Part shown: piece by piece, positions 54,001 to 64,000 of the stretch
Layout of the letters: every line of letters begins with the position of its first letter
How positions within the stretch are numbered: the stretch's first letter is position 1
NCBI GenBank assembly: GCA_905221605.1
Contig: CAJNDS010000707.1
Span: 20,896 to 84,895 of the forward strand
DNA: 64,000 bases
Direction of reading: 5' to 3'
Source of the DNA: Symbiodinium natans
Lineage: Eukaryota; Sar; Dinophyceae; Suessiales; Symbiodiniaceae
Notes under the pieces: generated by a model
What the model was told of the DNA's origin: nothing
Seen by the model: only the letters and a program-made list of their open reading frames with translations
Database searches by the model: none
Position numbers and translations under genes: made by a program

Positions 54001-54189
54001 GTCCCGCAGACGGAGCCTCCTGCAGGGCCTTCTCTCGCTGGGTCGCAAGCACCTCCTGCTTCCTGGCGCTGAGCAGACGGTCAGCCATGTTTCCACTAGC
54101 ATGGGCACTTTGTCAGCACAGGTCCTCTGCAGCTCGGCCGCAATAGCAGCCGTCTTGGCCTGCAAAATTGGAGAGTCTCCAGATTTCAT
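51030..54189 (-). CDS. Coiled-coil protein, many exons
   Basis: Family not recognised. The main exon (about 53796-52690) encodes a coiled coil (SKLEDLKQQLEKERQAKVGA), then a His/Pro-rich segment (HPHQHQHHPHQPHQPHPQPQ), more helix (LHGLKQALQQATQAIQ), and an acidic run (EEAQEEEEEEELR). Upstream about 54165-54120 (AKTAAIAAELQRT). Downstream pieces: 52610-52470 (ELQLALLVARREDAELEAQK), 52070-51990 (NLRMIQSLRAQFQDLRGRVM), 51940-51890 (HPEIFQQMEEHSVNSFEPLE), 51870-51700 (WRKFGTELCKEIYELKQSHS), 51695-51590 (MFSEDEFSQAQALGSADLLE), 51285-51190 (RLHQAAWVATLSAIEDHFRE) and 51095-51030 (SAAPTSRIPPVQEVQASTKE). Such composition suits a structural or cytoskeletal scaffold, but that is inference. It may extend left to about 49990. 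Confidence 0.6.
53849..53876. repeat. TA dinucleotide microsatellite
   Basis: About 13 TA units, intronic in the coiled-coil gene, between the exons at about 53796 and 54120. Confidence 0.95.
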
Positions 54190-54800
54190 TTAGTAAAAGG
54201 CGTGTGGAAGAGATGCGTGGAATGGAGCCTCAGCTTCGTCAGCGGCCTGACCTCAAAGGCAGGAAAGGGCACAGTGCACCATGCGTGTACCACACATGTC
54301 TACTGTTTTTTTTGGGGAGTGCACACCCTCCCTTTGTTAGGAAAGAACAGGGTTTTTAAAGCCCCTCCCTGAACATCCTGGAAACAGCCCAAAGCGGCGC
54401 CCCTCCCCCCCCCCCCCAAACTTCTTTTCCACTACCAGACAGGCGGAAGAAACCGGAACTCACATGCTCTCCCTTCCTGTGCCTTCCACCAACTTTCACC
54501 TAGAGAATTTAAGTTTTATGCCCTGGATCCATGACATCTAAGTCCTTGTTCGAAAGTTGGGACAATGGCGCGGCCGGCAGGGTTGGTCTAGCTGGCAACA
54601 CATCCAATGCTTGTCAACATGATCCACAATGCAAGACGCGAAGCCTTTTAACTTAAGCTCATGTACTGCAGTTGCCATGCAAACGACATCTCGTCCCCTC
54701 TGGGGTGGATGACGAGGAAAAGAGGCAAGAAAACTTTGAAGAAAACCGGTGGTATGTGTACAGACATTCGCGTATCGCCTCCGCATGTCTCCGCATTCCA

Positions 54801-55622
54801 TCATGCACACACGGCAGGCATGGGCCTCTCATCCTCCTCGCCACTGGCGTACTTGGCAAAGCGAGGCCGCTCCCGATCGTGGGCCAAGGCATCTGACTTC
54901 CTTGGATTCGCAGCCAGGGGTCCATCGGGAGTTTCGGCTCCAGCTGTTTTTTGGACAAAACCAAGGTTAACAAACTCCAAGTTTCCAAGGCCAGCCACCA
55001 AACCCTGTTGCCTGGTAGTCGCGGAAGGCCTTGGATATGTCCTCACCAGGGCATAAAGGCATACGAGTTTGCCGATGCAACTTACGTCCATCATCTCCTA
55101 AAGTACCGTTTCCGAACATTCAAGTTTAGGTTAATAGCCCGTTGTCGCTTGGCAGACTTGGCATCACAAAAGCCCTACGTAGCACTTCAATGTATGATCA
55201 CATGTCCCGTCCTCACGGCTGTTTCCGACAAAGGGCCCATGCTGAACCACAGGCTCACCAATGTCGCGGCCCTGCAGCACGAGGACCTCAATAGGCCCGT
55301 CCTCCGTGGCGGCAATCTCGGTATCCACCTCTGGGTGCAGCTTCAGGCGCTTCTGGCCATGGATGACCTGCCCTCCGATCTTGCTCTTCTTTCCTGTATG
55401 GATGTAGATATTCCTGTTCAGCCCTGACACACTGGCCCCTGCGTGGGCTGGGAGTGTCCAGGAGCCTTTTGCTGGGATCTTCAAGGTCAGGACCATGACA
55501 TCCGCGGCAGGATCCGAGGCATAAGAGTTGGGTGGTGGGGCTGGTGGGGAGCCAAACCCTGGCAAGGCACCAGCAATCAGAGCGATTTCAGTGCCGTCCG
55601 CCTGGTGGACAGTTGCTAGGTC
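54801..55622 (-). CDS. Pirin-family protein, C-terminal part only
   Basis: Pirins are bicupin metal-binding proteins. The exon from about 55601-55622 to about 55180 encodes GTEIALIAGALPGFGSPPAP, then KIPAKGSWTLPAHAGAS, and the diagnostic QGRDIGEPVVQHGPFVGNSR. A second exon (about 54960 to TGA 54801-54803) encodes HDRERPRFAKYASGEEDERP, like the pirin C-terminus. The N-terminal cupin with its HPHRGFE-type metal ligands is not found: to the right lie a poly-C tract, degenerate telomeric repeats and satellites. It may be a 5'-truncated copy, or the N-terminal exons may lie beyond the satellites. Confidence 0.8.
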
Positions 55623-55693
55623 CTCCGTCGGGCTTCGCTTGGGGACCGTCGCGGACTATGGGGACTATATGCGCCCGCGTTGCGCGTAATCGA

Positions 55694-55713
55694 CCCCCCC
55701 CCCCCCCCCCCCC
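55694..55713. repeat. Poly-C tract
   Basis: Twenty C just upstream of the pirin exon; the first element of the repeat-rich right end. Confidence 0.95.
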
Positions 55714-55785
55714 ACGGCATCCCCCCCCAAACCCTGCCTGTCAACCCTAAAAGCACCACGGACCACGGGGGAGGACAGAGAAACC

Positions 55786-56066
55786 TCAGCCTAAACCCCA
55801 CACCCTGAACCCTAAGCCCTAAAACCTAAACCCACCAATGAACGACAGGAGGGAGAAGGGTAAACCGGAAACCTTAGCCGCTTTAACCCTGAACCCTGAA
55901 GCGTAAACTCAGCACGAACCAGAGGGGGGAGAGGGGAAACCGTAAACCTACCATTACCCCAAACCTTGAACCCTGATTAAACTCTAAACCCACAATGAAC
56001 CAATGGACCAGAGTGAAAACCTGAACTCTACAGCCTAACCCTAAACCCCTAAACCACAAACCCAAT
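55786..56066. repeat. Degenerate CCCTAAA (telomere-like) block
   Basis: At least a dozen CCCTAAA-like units, many mutated (CCCTGAA, ACCTAAA, CCTTGAA), interspersed with three repeats of a motif containing CAATGAAC...CA. The orientation is opposite to the tract at 8131-8188. It is an old interstitial telomeric block. Confidence 0.8.
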
Positions 56067-56101
56067 GAACCACGGGGACCCCAAAACCCACCATGGAGAG
56101 G

Positions 56102-56125
56102 AGGGGGGGGGGGGGAGAGGGGGGG

Positions 56126-56167
<42 letters not shown>
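56102..56167. repeat. Long poly-G tract
   Basis: About 66 bases of G with a few A, including a run of nearly 40 G. Its true length is doubtful because homopolymers of this size are poorly sequenced, and it may mark an assembly weak point. Confidence 0.9.
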
Positions 56168-56168
<1 letters not shown>

Positions 56169-56269
56169 GGGTGGCTTAAATAGGGTCTATTTGGAAGCTG
56201 TGACTCGGGTTTTCTTATAGCCATACACGTTTCCACGAGGGTACGCTGCTGTCACGTCAGTCGTACTAT

Positions 56270-58237
56270 GGTGGCCTCAGGAACAAGAACCAGGTAGTTC
56301 CTCTTTTCTCTTTTCTTTTTCTCCTCAACCCTAAAGTCGAAGGCTCTCGTGAACAGGAGAAGAGAAGGGAGAGAAGGAGGGAGAGATAAGAGGAACACAA
56401 TTTTCATGGGAAGAGCCAAGAAAAGAATAGAAGAGAGATGAATAAAGGAGAGGGAGAGACAAAACAAGGCGCAAAGAAGATGGTACTCTGCTTTATCTAT
56501 CCTGTCTCCCTTATCTCTCCGTTCCTTCTGTCTTTTCGAAATGAGAACAACAAAAAGAAAGAAGGGAAGTGAGAGAGGAGAGACAACAAGGAGGCCATTT
56601 TAATTTCCTGTGAGTTATCAAAAGGAATGCAATATTATGGGAAGAGCAATGGAAAAAAGAGTGGAAGAGAAATGAAGACAGGAGGGGGAGGTGCAAAAAT
56701 AAGGCAAAGAGAAGATGGTGCCGTTTTCATCTCACCTCTCGTTCTTATCTTTCTCTTCTCTGGTTCTTTTCCCTGTGAAATAAAAAACCAAAGGAAGGAC
56801 AATGAACATATAAAGGAACCCGTTTTCGTTTTCCGTTTGGGCACAAGGAAAAGAACAGAGGCGATAGGGCGAGAGGAGGGGTTTGCTGAAGCATGGGGAG
56901 GGTGTACGGGCAAGGAGCCAACTCCGCCCACTTCCCCCATCCATTGAAAGAAGAGAAGAAAGGAACAGGGCCTCCATTCCCCTCTTATTCTTCCTTTCTT
57001 GCGTTTTTGTCGTTTAGAGGGGAACAGGAGAAGAGGAGGGAGAGAGAAGAAGAGAGGAGAGATAAAAAGGGTTGCATTTCAATGGGAAGAGCAAAGAAAA
57101 GACTAGAAGAGAGATGAAGGGAGAAGAGGGAGAGACACAACAAGGCGCACAGAAAATGGGCAGATAAGAAGAGAGGAAAGGGAATGACTAAGTAAAATGA
57201 GGAGTTCTTCAATTTCCCTCCCTATCTCTTATGTTACTTTTCCTTCTTGTGGGGTGTCCCTTTTTCTCTTGAAGATGCAGAAAACGATTGAAAAGGACAC
57301 CCGTTCCATCGCCCATATGTAGGGAAAGAGAGAGAATCATGAGCATCAGCTGGGCATGCTGCCAATCCAACATGGGCGTCCCTTTTAATCGCATTCTGTG
57401 TCCTTTTTTCTCGCTTGAAAATGCAGAAAACGATCCAAAAGCACATCTGTTGCAGGAAGAGAGAAGGAGAGAGGAGAGATACCAAGGATTGCATATTTAA
57501 TGGGAAGAGCAAGGAAAAGAATAGAAGACAGATGAATAGAGAAGAGGGAGAGACAAAACAAGGCGCAGAGAAGATGGCACTCTTCTTTATCTATTCTCTC
57601 TCCCTTGTTTCTCCCTTCCCTCTTTCTTTTCGAAATGAGAAAAACAAAAAGGAAGAACTATGAGAAGGAGAAGGGTAAGGAAAGGAACAGAAGAGATAGG
57701 CCGAGAGGAGGAATATGATGGAGCATTGTGGAAAGGTCCACGCGCAGGGAGTCACCCTGTGCTTACCTTTCCACTGCTTTATCATATGAGTTCCTTTCTT
57801 GTGTGTTATCAGTTCAAAGGAAGCAGAAGAAGAGAAGGGAAAGGGAAGTGAGAGAGGAAAGATAACAAGGATGCTATGTTTCTCGAAGCGTGCTGCAAGG
57901 AATAGAAGAGACAGGAAGCAAGGAGACGGAATCACAATATAAGGCGCAAAGCTGTACATATCATCTCTCCCTTGTCTCTCCCTATTCCCTTTCGAACTAG
58001 AAAAAACCATTCTTGCTTTTCACAGATAGGTTCCCTCGCTCCTCTTCAGGAAATCCCCTTTCCCTTATGTTGCTTCTTTGAAGCGAATAAGAAAAATAGC
58101 AGATAAGAAGAGAGGAAAGGGTCAATTTCCCTCCCTATCTCTTGTGTTACTTTTCCTTCTTGTGGGGTGTCCGTTTTTCTCTTGAAGATGCAGAAAACGA
58201 TTGAAAAGGACACCCGTTCCATCGCCCATATGTAGGG

Positions 58238-58308
<71 letters not shown>

Positions 58309-58857
58309 AGAATCATGAGCATCAGCTGGGTTTGCTGCCAATCCAACATGGGCGTCCCTTTTAATCGCCTTCTGTGTCTTCAAACGCGCAAAGGGGGCAC
58401 CCTGAGTGTTTTCTTTTGGGTGTCCTTTTTAAGATGCAGAAAACGATCCAAAAGGACATCTGTTGCAGGAAGAGAGAAGGAGAGAGAAGAGATACCAAGG
58501 ATTGCATATTTAATGGGAAGAGCAAAGAAAAGAATAGAAGACAGATTAATAGAGAAGAGGGAGAGACAAAACAAGGCGCAGAGAAGATGGCACTCTTCGT
58601 TATCTATTCTCTCTCCCTTGTTTCTCCCTTCCCTCTTTCTTTTCGAAATGAGAAAAACAAAAAGGAAGAACTATGAGAAGGAGAAGGGTAAGGAAAGGAA
58701 CAGAAGAGATAGGCCGAGAGGAGGAATATGATGGAGCATTATGGAAAGGTCCACGCGCAGGGAGTCACCCTGTGCTTACCTTTCCACTGCCTTATCATAT
58801 GAGTTCCTTTCTTGTGTTTTATCAGTTCAAAGGAAGCAGAAGAAGAGAAGGGAAAGG
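56270..58857. repeat. GA-rich satellite with a 0.9-1.0 kb tandem duplication
   Basis: Purine-rich sequence. Segment 57206-57846 is repeated at 58121-58857 with high identity (offset 913 bp at the start, about 1011 at the end because of a GA expansion and an insertion). More diverged relatives, recognised by the motif GAGACAAAACAAGGCGCA, lie near 56460, 56690, 57130, 57550 and 58565. Open frames here are low-complexity and shift between copies, so they are not taken as genes. Confidence 0.8.
58240..58306. repeat. GA dinucleotide microsatellite
   Basis: About 33 GA units, present only in the right copy of the tandem duplication; the left copy has just GAGAGAGA at the same place. The expansion therefore followed the duplication. 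Confidence 0.95.
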
Positions 58858-58861
58858 CAAA

Positions 58862-59565
58862 AATTGAGCCCAACATTTTAGGGACCAGGGCTTGCGATCT
58901 GACTCTTTGGAGCAAAAATCGATTCCAAAATCTTGGGGACCAGGGCTTGCGATGTTACTCTTTGGAGCAAGAAATAAGCCCAAAATCTTAGGGAGCAGGG
59001 CTTGCGATTTCACCTTTTGGGGCAAAAACTGGGCCCCAAATCTTAGGGACCAGGGCTTGCGATGTGTCTCTTTGGAGCAAAAGTTAAACCCAAAATCTTA
59101 GGGACCAGGGCTTGCGCTTTGACTCTGTGGAGCACAGATCGACCCCGAAATCTTAGGGACCAGGGCTTGCCATTGGCCTCTTTGGAGCAAAAATTGACCC
59201 CAAAATCTTAGGGATTCGACTCTTTGGCGCAAAAAATGAGCCCAGAATCTTAGGGACCAGGGCTTGCGATGTTACTCTTTGGAGCAAAAAGTGAACCCAA
59301 AATCTTAGGGACCAGGGCTTGCGATTTGACCTTTTGGAGCAAAAACTGGGCCCAAAATCTTAGGGACCAGGGCTTGCGACGCTACTCTTTGGAGCAAAAA
59401 AAATGCGCCCAAAATCTTAGGGACCAGGGCTTGCGATGTCACTCTTTGGAGCAAAAACTGGGCCCCAAATCTTAGGGACCAGGGCTTGCGATGTGACTCT
59501 TTGGAGCAAAAGTTAAACCCAAAATCTTAGGGACCAGGGCTTGCGATTTGACTCTTTGGAGGGGC
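58862..59565. repeat. Tandem repeat of about 55 bp (12 full units)
   Basis: The core GGGACCAGGGCTTGCGAT starts at about 58882 and recurs every 54-57 bp to about 59530, followed in each unit by CTCTTTGGAGCAAAAA and AAAATCTTA. One unit near 59212 is truncated. Older, diverged relatives continue at about 59910-60080. Confidence 0.9.
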
Positions 59566-61980
59566 AGGGTGGGCATGTAAATTCCTCTTCTCTCTTCCTC
59601 TTTCTTTTCCACAAGAAAGAAAACTGAGCTGGACTTGAGAAGGGGGAAGCTAAGAGACCCTCTCTGTCCTACGGTCTATGCTTCTCTCTATGCCTCGCCC
59701 TGTCTCACTCCGTCTTCCATTTCTACAAGACATGCCGCCCATAAAAGAAAAAAGAGAGAGCGAGAGAGAGGGAGACAGAACGAGCGAGCGAACCGGAAGA
59801 AGAAAGGAACAGGGAAGGAAGACATGCAAACTTCTCTTCTCTCTTCTCTTCTTGTCTTTTTCTTTAGAAAAAACTGATTGGGAGCATACCCTTTTCGAAT
59901 ATCTTACTTGGACGGTGCTTGCGATTTGTCTTTTGGGAGCACAGATTCTTTCAACATCTTAGGGGACAGCACTTGCGAATTGTGTGTTGGGTGCATAACT
60001 TCTTGGAGAATCTTAGGGGGACGGACAGTGCTCGCGATTTGTCTGTTGGGAACAAAAACTCTCTAAAAATCTTAGGTCTTCGGCCTGTTTTCTTTCAAGG
60101 TTTCTAAAAACTGGAAGTCTCCGGCGCGGGCGTCCTTTTAAGGTGAGTCTTGTTACAGAAAAAAGAAGAAAAGGACACCCTAATTTTGGATACATGTCAC
60201 ATCATGTCTTTCTTTTGTGTCCTCTTGCGCAAAGAAAAAAAACGAATGGAAGGCCGCAGTGGACAAGGGAGCGCCTTTCCTTCAAGGTTTCCAAAACATC
60301 GGAGTCGGTGGGTTTCGCTACAGAAACAGGAAGAAAAGGACGCCCGAAGAACTCTCAAAATCTTGGACACCCCTCTTGAAATATAGTTTAAACATTTCAT
60401 ATCTAAATAAACGGGGACAGAAAATGAAACGAACGAAAGGTGAGAGTGGACAAAGAAGCACCTTACTTTTCTTTGAAGGTTTTTAAAAACCCCTCCGGTG
60501 TGGGTGTCCTCTTCAGGTGGGTTGTGCTACAGAAAAAGAAGAAAAGGACATCCTAATTTTGGATACACGTAACGCGATTTCCTTCTGTCATTTCCCCTTG
60601 CGGTCTCTGGTGTGGGTGTCCTTCTAAGGTGGGTTTTTTGCTACAGAAACAGGAAGAAAAAGGACGCCCGAAACACTCTAAAAATCTTGGACGCCGCTCT
60701 TTGAATATGATTTCAATATGTCATACTTAATTAAATAAAGGGTGCAAAAAAGAAAATAAAGTTCAAGGTTTCCAAAGAACAGAGGTCTCCGGTGTGGGTG
60801 TCCCTTTCAGGTGGGTTTTGCTACAGAAGAAAGAAGAAAAGGACACCCTAATTTTGGATACATGTAACATGATGTCTTTCTTTTATTTCCTCTTGTGCAA
60901 AGAAATAAGACGAAAGGAAGGCCACAGTAGAAAAAGGGAGCGCCTTTCCTTCAAGGTTTCCAAAACATCGGCGTCTCCGGTGCGGGTGTCCTTTTAAGGT
61001 GGGTTTTAAACAGGAAGAAAAGGACACCCGAAACACTGTAAACAACTTGGACACCCATCTTTAAAGTGATCTACACATATCCATACTTAATAAAAGGGTG
61101 ACAGAACATGAAACGAACAAAAGGTGAGAGTGGACAAACAAGCACCCTTTTCTTTCAAGGTTTCCAAACAATAGAAGTCTCCGGAGCGGGCGTCCTTTTA
61201 AGGTGGGTTCTGCTACAGAACAAGGAAGAAAAGAACGCCCGAAAGACCCAACAAATCTTGGACGCCCCTCTTTAACTATGATTTACATATTTCATATTGA
61301 AATTGACGAACGAAAGATGAGAGTGGACAAAGAAGCACCCTTTTCTTTCAAGGTTTCCATAAAATTTGTGTCTCCGGTGTGGGTGTCCTTGAAAGGTGGG
61401 TTTTGCTACAGAAAAGTAAGAAAAGGACACCCTGATTTTGGATACACGTAACATCATTTCCCTCTGCTATTTCCTCTTGCGCATAGAAATACAACGAAAG
61501 AACTGCCACAGTGGACAAAGGGAGCGCCTTTCCTGCAAGGTTTCCACAGCATCAGAGTCTCTGGTGTGGGTGTCCTTTTAAGGTGCGTTCTGCTACAGAA
61601 GAAGGAAGAAAACGACGCCCGAAACACTCTAAAAATCTTGGATGCCCCGCTTCAATTATGATTTGAATATTTCATATTTAAAGAAAGAATGGGGACAGAA
61701 AACACAACGAACGAAAGGTGAGAATGGACAGAGAAGCACATGTCTTTCAAGGTTTGCCAAAAAAAGAGGTCTCCATTGTGGGTGCATTTCAAGTGGGTTT
61801 TGCTATACACCCGCAACACTCTCAAAATCTTGGACTCCCCTCTGCAAAAAAAAATAAAGGGGACAAACCGTGCAACGAACGAAAGGTGAGAGCGGACAAC
61901 ACAGCACCTTGCTTTCAAGGTTTCCACAAAAAGGGGGTTTCTGGTGTGGGTGTCCTTGACAGGTGGGTTTGCTACCAAAA
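59566..61980. repeat. Degenerate tandem repeat of about 190 bp
   Basis: The sequence TTCAAGGTTTCC...TCTCCGGTGTGGGTGTCC followed by AAGGTGGGTTTTGCTACAGA recurs about 11 times (near 60087, 60280, 60470, 60610, 60765, 60950, 61160, 61345, 61540, 61745 and 61915). Units vary in length and are partly degenerate. No conserved frame is maintained between units. Confidence 0.8.
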
Positions 61981-62001
61981 AAAGCCAAGAAGACAAAATC
62001 T

Positions 62002-62540
62002 GGTGTGATTCGCGCGCCTTCCTTGTGCAAGCAAAAAACACAGGCGCGCGAATCACACCAACTTTTGTCCTCCTTCTTGTTGCTCACATGTCCGACAAAA
62101 CCCAGAGGACAAATCTGGTGTGATTCGCGCGCCCTCCTTCTGCAAGCAAAAAACACAGGCGCGCGAATCACACCAACTTTTGTCCTCCTTCTTGTTGCTC
62201 ACATGTCCGACAAAACCCAGAGGACAAAATCTGGTGTGATTCGCGCGCCCTCCTTCTGCAAGCAAAAAACACAGGCGCGCGAATCACACCAACTTTTGTC
62301 CTCCTTCTTGTTGCTCACATGTCCGACAAAACCCAGAGGACAAAATCTGGTGTGATTTGCGCGCCCTCCTTCTGCAAGCAAAAAACACAGGCGCGCGAAT
62401 CACACCAACTTTTGTCCTCCTTCTTGTTGCTCACATGTCCGACAAAACCCAGAGGACAAAATCTGGTGTGATTCGCGCGCCCTCCTTCTGCAAGCAAAAA
62501 ACGCAGGCGCGCGAATCACACCAACTTTTGTCCTCCTTCT
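62002..62540. repeat. Five tandem 116-bp units, each with a perfect inverted repeat
   Basis: Units begin at 62002, 62117, 62233, 62349 and 62465. In each, GGTGTGATTCGCGCGCC is followed after about 24 nt by its exact reverse complement; the fourth unit has one mismatch (TTTGCG). Adding the flanking GAGGACAAAA/TTTTGTCCTC gives arms of about 30 nt with two mismatches. Units are otherwise almost identical, so the array is young. Between hairpins lies a constant spacer containing CTCACATGTCCGAC. Confidence 0.95.
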
Positions 62541-62549
62541 GGCCCCCCC

Positions 62550-62627
62550 CCGGAATTAAATAATTTAAATAATTTAAATCTGAAAGGGGGGTTTCGGATT
62601 TAAATTATTTAAATTATTTAATTCTGG
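62550..62627. repeat. AT-rich inverted repeat
   Basis: Arms of about 36 bp (62550-62585 and 62592-62627) of TTTAAATAA-type sequence, almost perfectly complementary, separated by six G. Capable of cruciform extrusion. Confidence 0.9.
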
Positions 62628-62704
62628 AAGGGGAAGGGGCGGTTTGCGGAGTTTTGGGTGTATGGGTCTAGGTGGTGAATATTTGAGTACTTTTTCAAAC
62701 TGAA

Positions 62705-62885
62705 GATGATGGAAGATGATGCTCCGAGATGATGGAAGATGATGCTCCGAGATGATGGAAGATGATGCTCCGAGATGATGGAAGATGACGCTCCGAGATG
62801 ATGGGAGATGATGCCCGGAGATGATGGGAGATGATGCCCGGAGATGATGGGAGATGAAGAAGATGATTGATGAAGATGATGAAGA
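62705..62885. repeat. 22-bp minisatellite
   Basis: Units of GATGATGGAAGATGATGCTC plus CGA, changing to the variant GATGATGGGAGATGATGCCC plus GGA in the right half, followed by simpler GATGAA units to about 63025. Confidence 0.9.
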
Positions 62886-63030
62886 TGATGAAGATGATGC
62901 TCCAAGATGAGGGGTGATAGCACATCATGAGAGAGGATGAGGGATGGGAGGGGATGGGGGAGATGACGGGAGATGATGAAGATGATGGTGGATGATGGAG
63001 ATGATGGGGGATGATGGGGGATGATGGGAG

Positions 63031-63890
63031 GCTGCCCGGCAAAATTTGGCCAAATCGAGCCGCGCATTTCTCAGCGCGTACGACGAGCAGCCCGATTTGG
63101 CCAAATTTTTGCCCGCAGACTGCCCGGCAAAATTTGGCCAAATCGAGCCGCGATAGTTTAAATAATTTCGGGCCTCCAGAAAGGCGCGGCTCGATTTGGC
63201 CAGATTTTGCCGGGCAGTCTGCGGGGGCAAAATTTGGCCAAATCGGGCTGCTCGTCGAACGTGATGAGAAATGCGCGGCTCGATTTGGCCAAATTTTGCC
63301 GGGCAGCCTCCGGGCAAAATTTTGCCAAATCGAGCCACGCATTTCTCATGGCATACGAAGGGCAGCCCGATTTGGCCAAATTTTGCCCGGAAGCTGCCCG
63401 GCAAAATTTGGCCAAATCGAGCCGCGATAGTTTAAAAATTTCGGGCCTTCAGAAAGGCGCGGCTCGATTTGGCCAAATTTTGCCCGGAGGCTGCCCGGCA
63501 AAATCTGGCCAAATCGAGCCGCGCATTTCTCATCGCGTTCGACGAGCAGCCCGATTTGGCCAAATTTTGCCCGCAGACTGCCCGGCAAAATCTGGCCAAA
63601 TCGAGCCGCGCCTTTCTGGAGGCCCGAAATTATTTAAACTATCGCGGCTCGATTTGGCCAAATTTTGCCGGGAAGTCTGCGGGCAAAATTTGGCCAAATC
63701 GGCTGCTCGTCGTACGCGCTGAGAAATGCGCGGCTCGATTTGGCCAAATTTTGCCGGGCAGCCTCCGGGCAAAACTTGGCCAAATCGAGCCGCGCATTAC
63801 TCATGGCATACGAAGAGCAACCCGATTTGGCCAAATTTTGCCCGCAGGCTGCCCGGCAAAATTTGGCCAAATCGAGCCGCCATAGTTTAA
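63031..63890. repeat. Nineteen strictly alternating inverted copies around an ATTTGGCCAAAT core
   Basis: The module GGCAAAATTTGGCCAAATCG and its reverse complement alternate without exception across the block. Cores are near 63047, 63100, 63137, 63192, 63236, 63288, 63322, 63376, 63411, 63471, 63508, 63558, 63593, 63653, 63692, 63743, 63777, 63829 and 63864. The core ATTTGGCCAAAT is itself a perfect palindrome. Linkers alternate between a GCCCGC(A/G)G(A/G)CTGCCC type and either a CATTTCTCA...CGACGAGCAGC type or an ATAGTTTAAATAATTTCGGG type. Frames open on both strands here are a product of the symmetry and are not genes. Confidence 0.92.
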
Positions 63891-63895
63891 ATAAT

Positions 63896-64000
63896 TTCGT
63901 TCAATTAGTTCAGTCATTTCCAAATGGGGGGGATTCCCCAGCCCCCACCCCCCCCCTTTGGAAATAAATGAATTAATTGAATTAATTGAATTAATTGACA
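63896..64000. repeat. Inverted repeat and AATTG run at the right edge
   Basis: ATTTCCAAATGGGGGGG is mirrored by CCCCCCCTTTGGAAAT about 20 nt later, and the outer flanks TTCAATTAGTTCA / TGAATTAATTGAA also pair. Several AATTAATTG units follow to the end of the window. Confidence 0.8.

Noticed and set aside
56270-61900. Open frames in the GA-rich and 190-bp satellites
   Set aside because: Low complexity, inconsistent between repeat copies and without recognisable domains.
62002-62540. CRISPR-like regular spacing of repeats
   Set aside because: The whole 116-bp unit is repeated, with no variable spacers; there are no cas genes and the genome is eukaryotic.
63011-63967. Open frames of 80-170 codons on both strands at the right end
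   Set aside because: They arise from the alternating inverted repeats; both strands encode the same PGSLRAKFGQIG-type repeats.

Overview
The window looks like nuclear DNA of a dinoflagellate, most likely a Symbiodiniaceae-like photosynthetic species. Four things point there. (1) Six tandem copies of a class II fructose-bisphosphate aldolase carry a three-part peridinin-plastid leader with an FVAP motif. (2) Introns are short and very frequent, with GC and GA donors beside GT, and acceptors usually AG followed by G. (3) Sequences resembling the dinoflagellate spliced leader lie just upstream of three genes. (4) There are plant-type TTTAGGG interstitial repeats and many homopolymer tracts. Every gene I could recognise or assemble lies on the minus strand, as in the unidirectional gene blocks of dinoflagellates.

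Layout, left to right (transcription runs right to left). 0-6.5 kb: a CDPK/CaMK-like protein kinase that runs off the left edge; between two exons that join in frame is a 4.9-kb gap holding what looks like another gene (acidic, coiled-coil, 1.7-4.6 kb). 6.5-12.6 kb: poorly resolved, with an unidentified many-exon gene at 8.6-10.9 kb and a TTTAGGG tract at 8.13 kb. 12.6-18.3 kb: a many-exon organelle/bacterial-type Hsp70 (DnaK). 19.4-27.8 kb: a many-exon dynamin-superfamily GTPase with all G motifs, stalk and effector domain. 28.2-40.1 kb: the aldolase array. 40.5-41.7 kb: a small secretory/membrane Cys-rich protein. 42.1-45.1 kb: an unidentified gene set with possible membrane segments. 45.7-47.3 kb: a multi-RRM RNA-binding protein. 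47.4-49.9 kb: little, except a trinucleotide repeat. 51-54.2 kb: a coiled-coil protein gene. 54.8-55.6 kb: the C-terminal part of a pirin. 55.7-64 kb: no credible genes, but stacked satellites, hairpin-bearing tandem repeats and alternating inverted repeats.

The genes are not one pathway. The aldolase copies would serve plastid carbon metabolism; Hsp70, dynamin, kinase and RRM protein are housekeeping or regulatory functions. The most notable features are the spliced-leader-like relics, the GA-AG aldolase introns shared by all copies, the mosaic (gene-converted) aldolase array, the apparently nested gene in the kinase, and the inverted-repeat arrays at the right end. Multi-exon genes were assembled by eye from translated exons and splice dinucleotides; boundaries given as exact are those where reading phase and dinucleotides agreed. 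CDS entries for spliced genes give the genomic span including introns.
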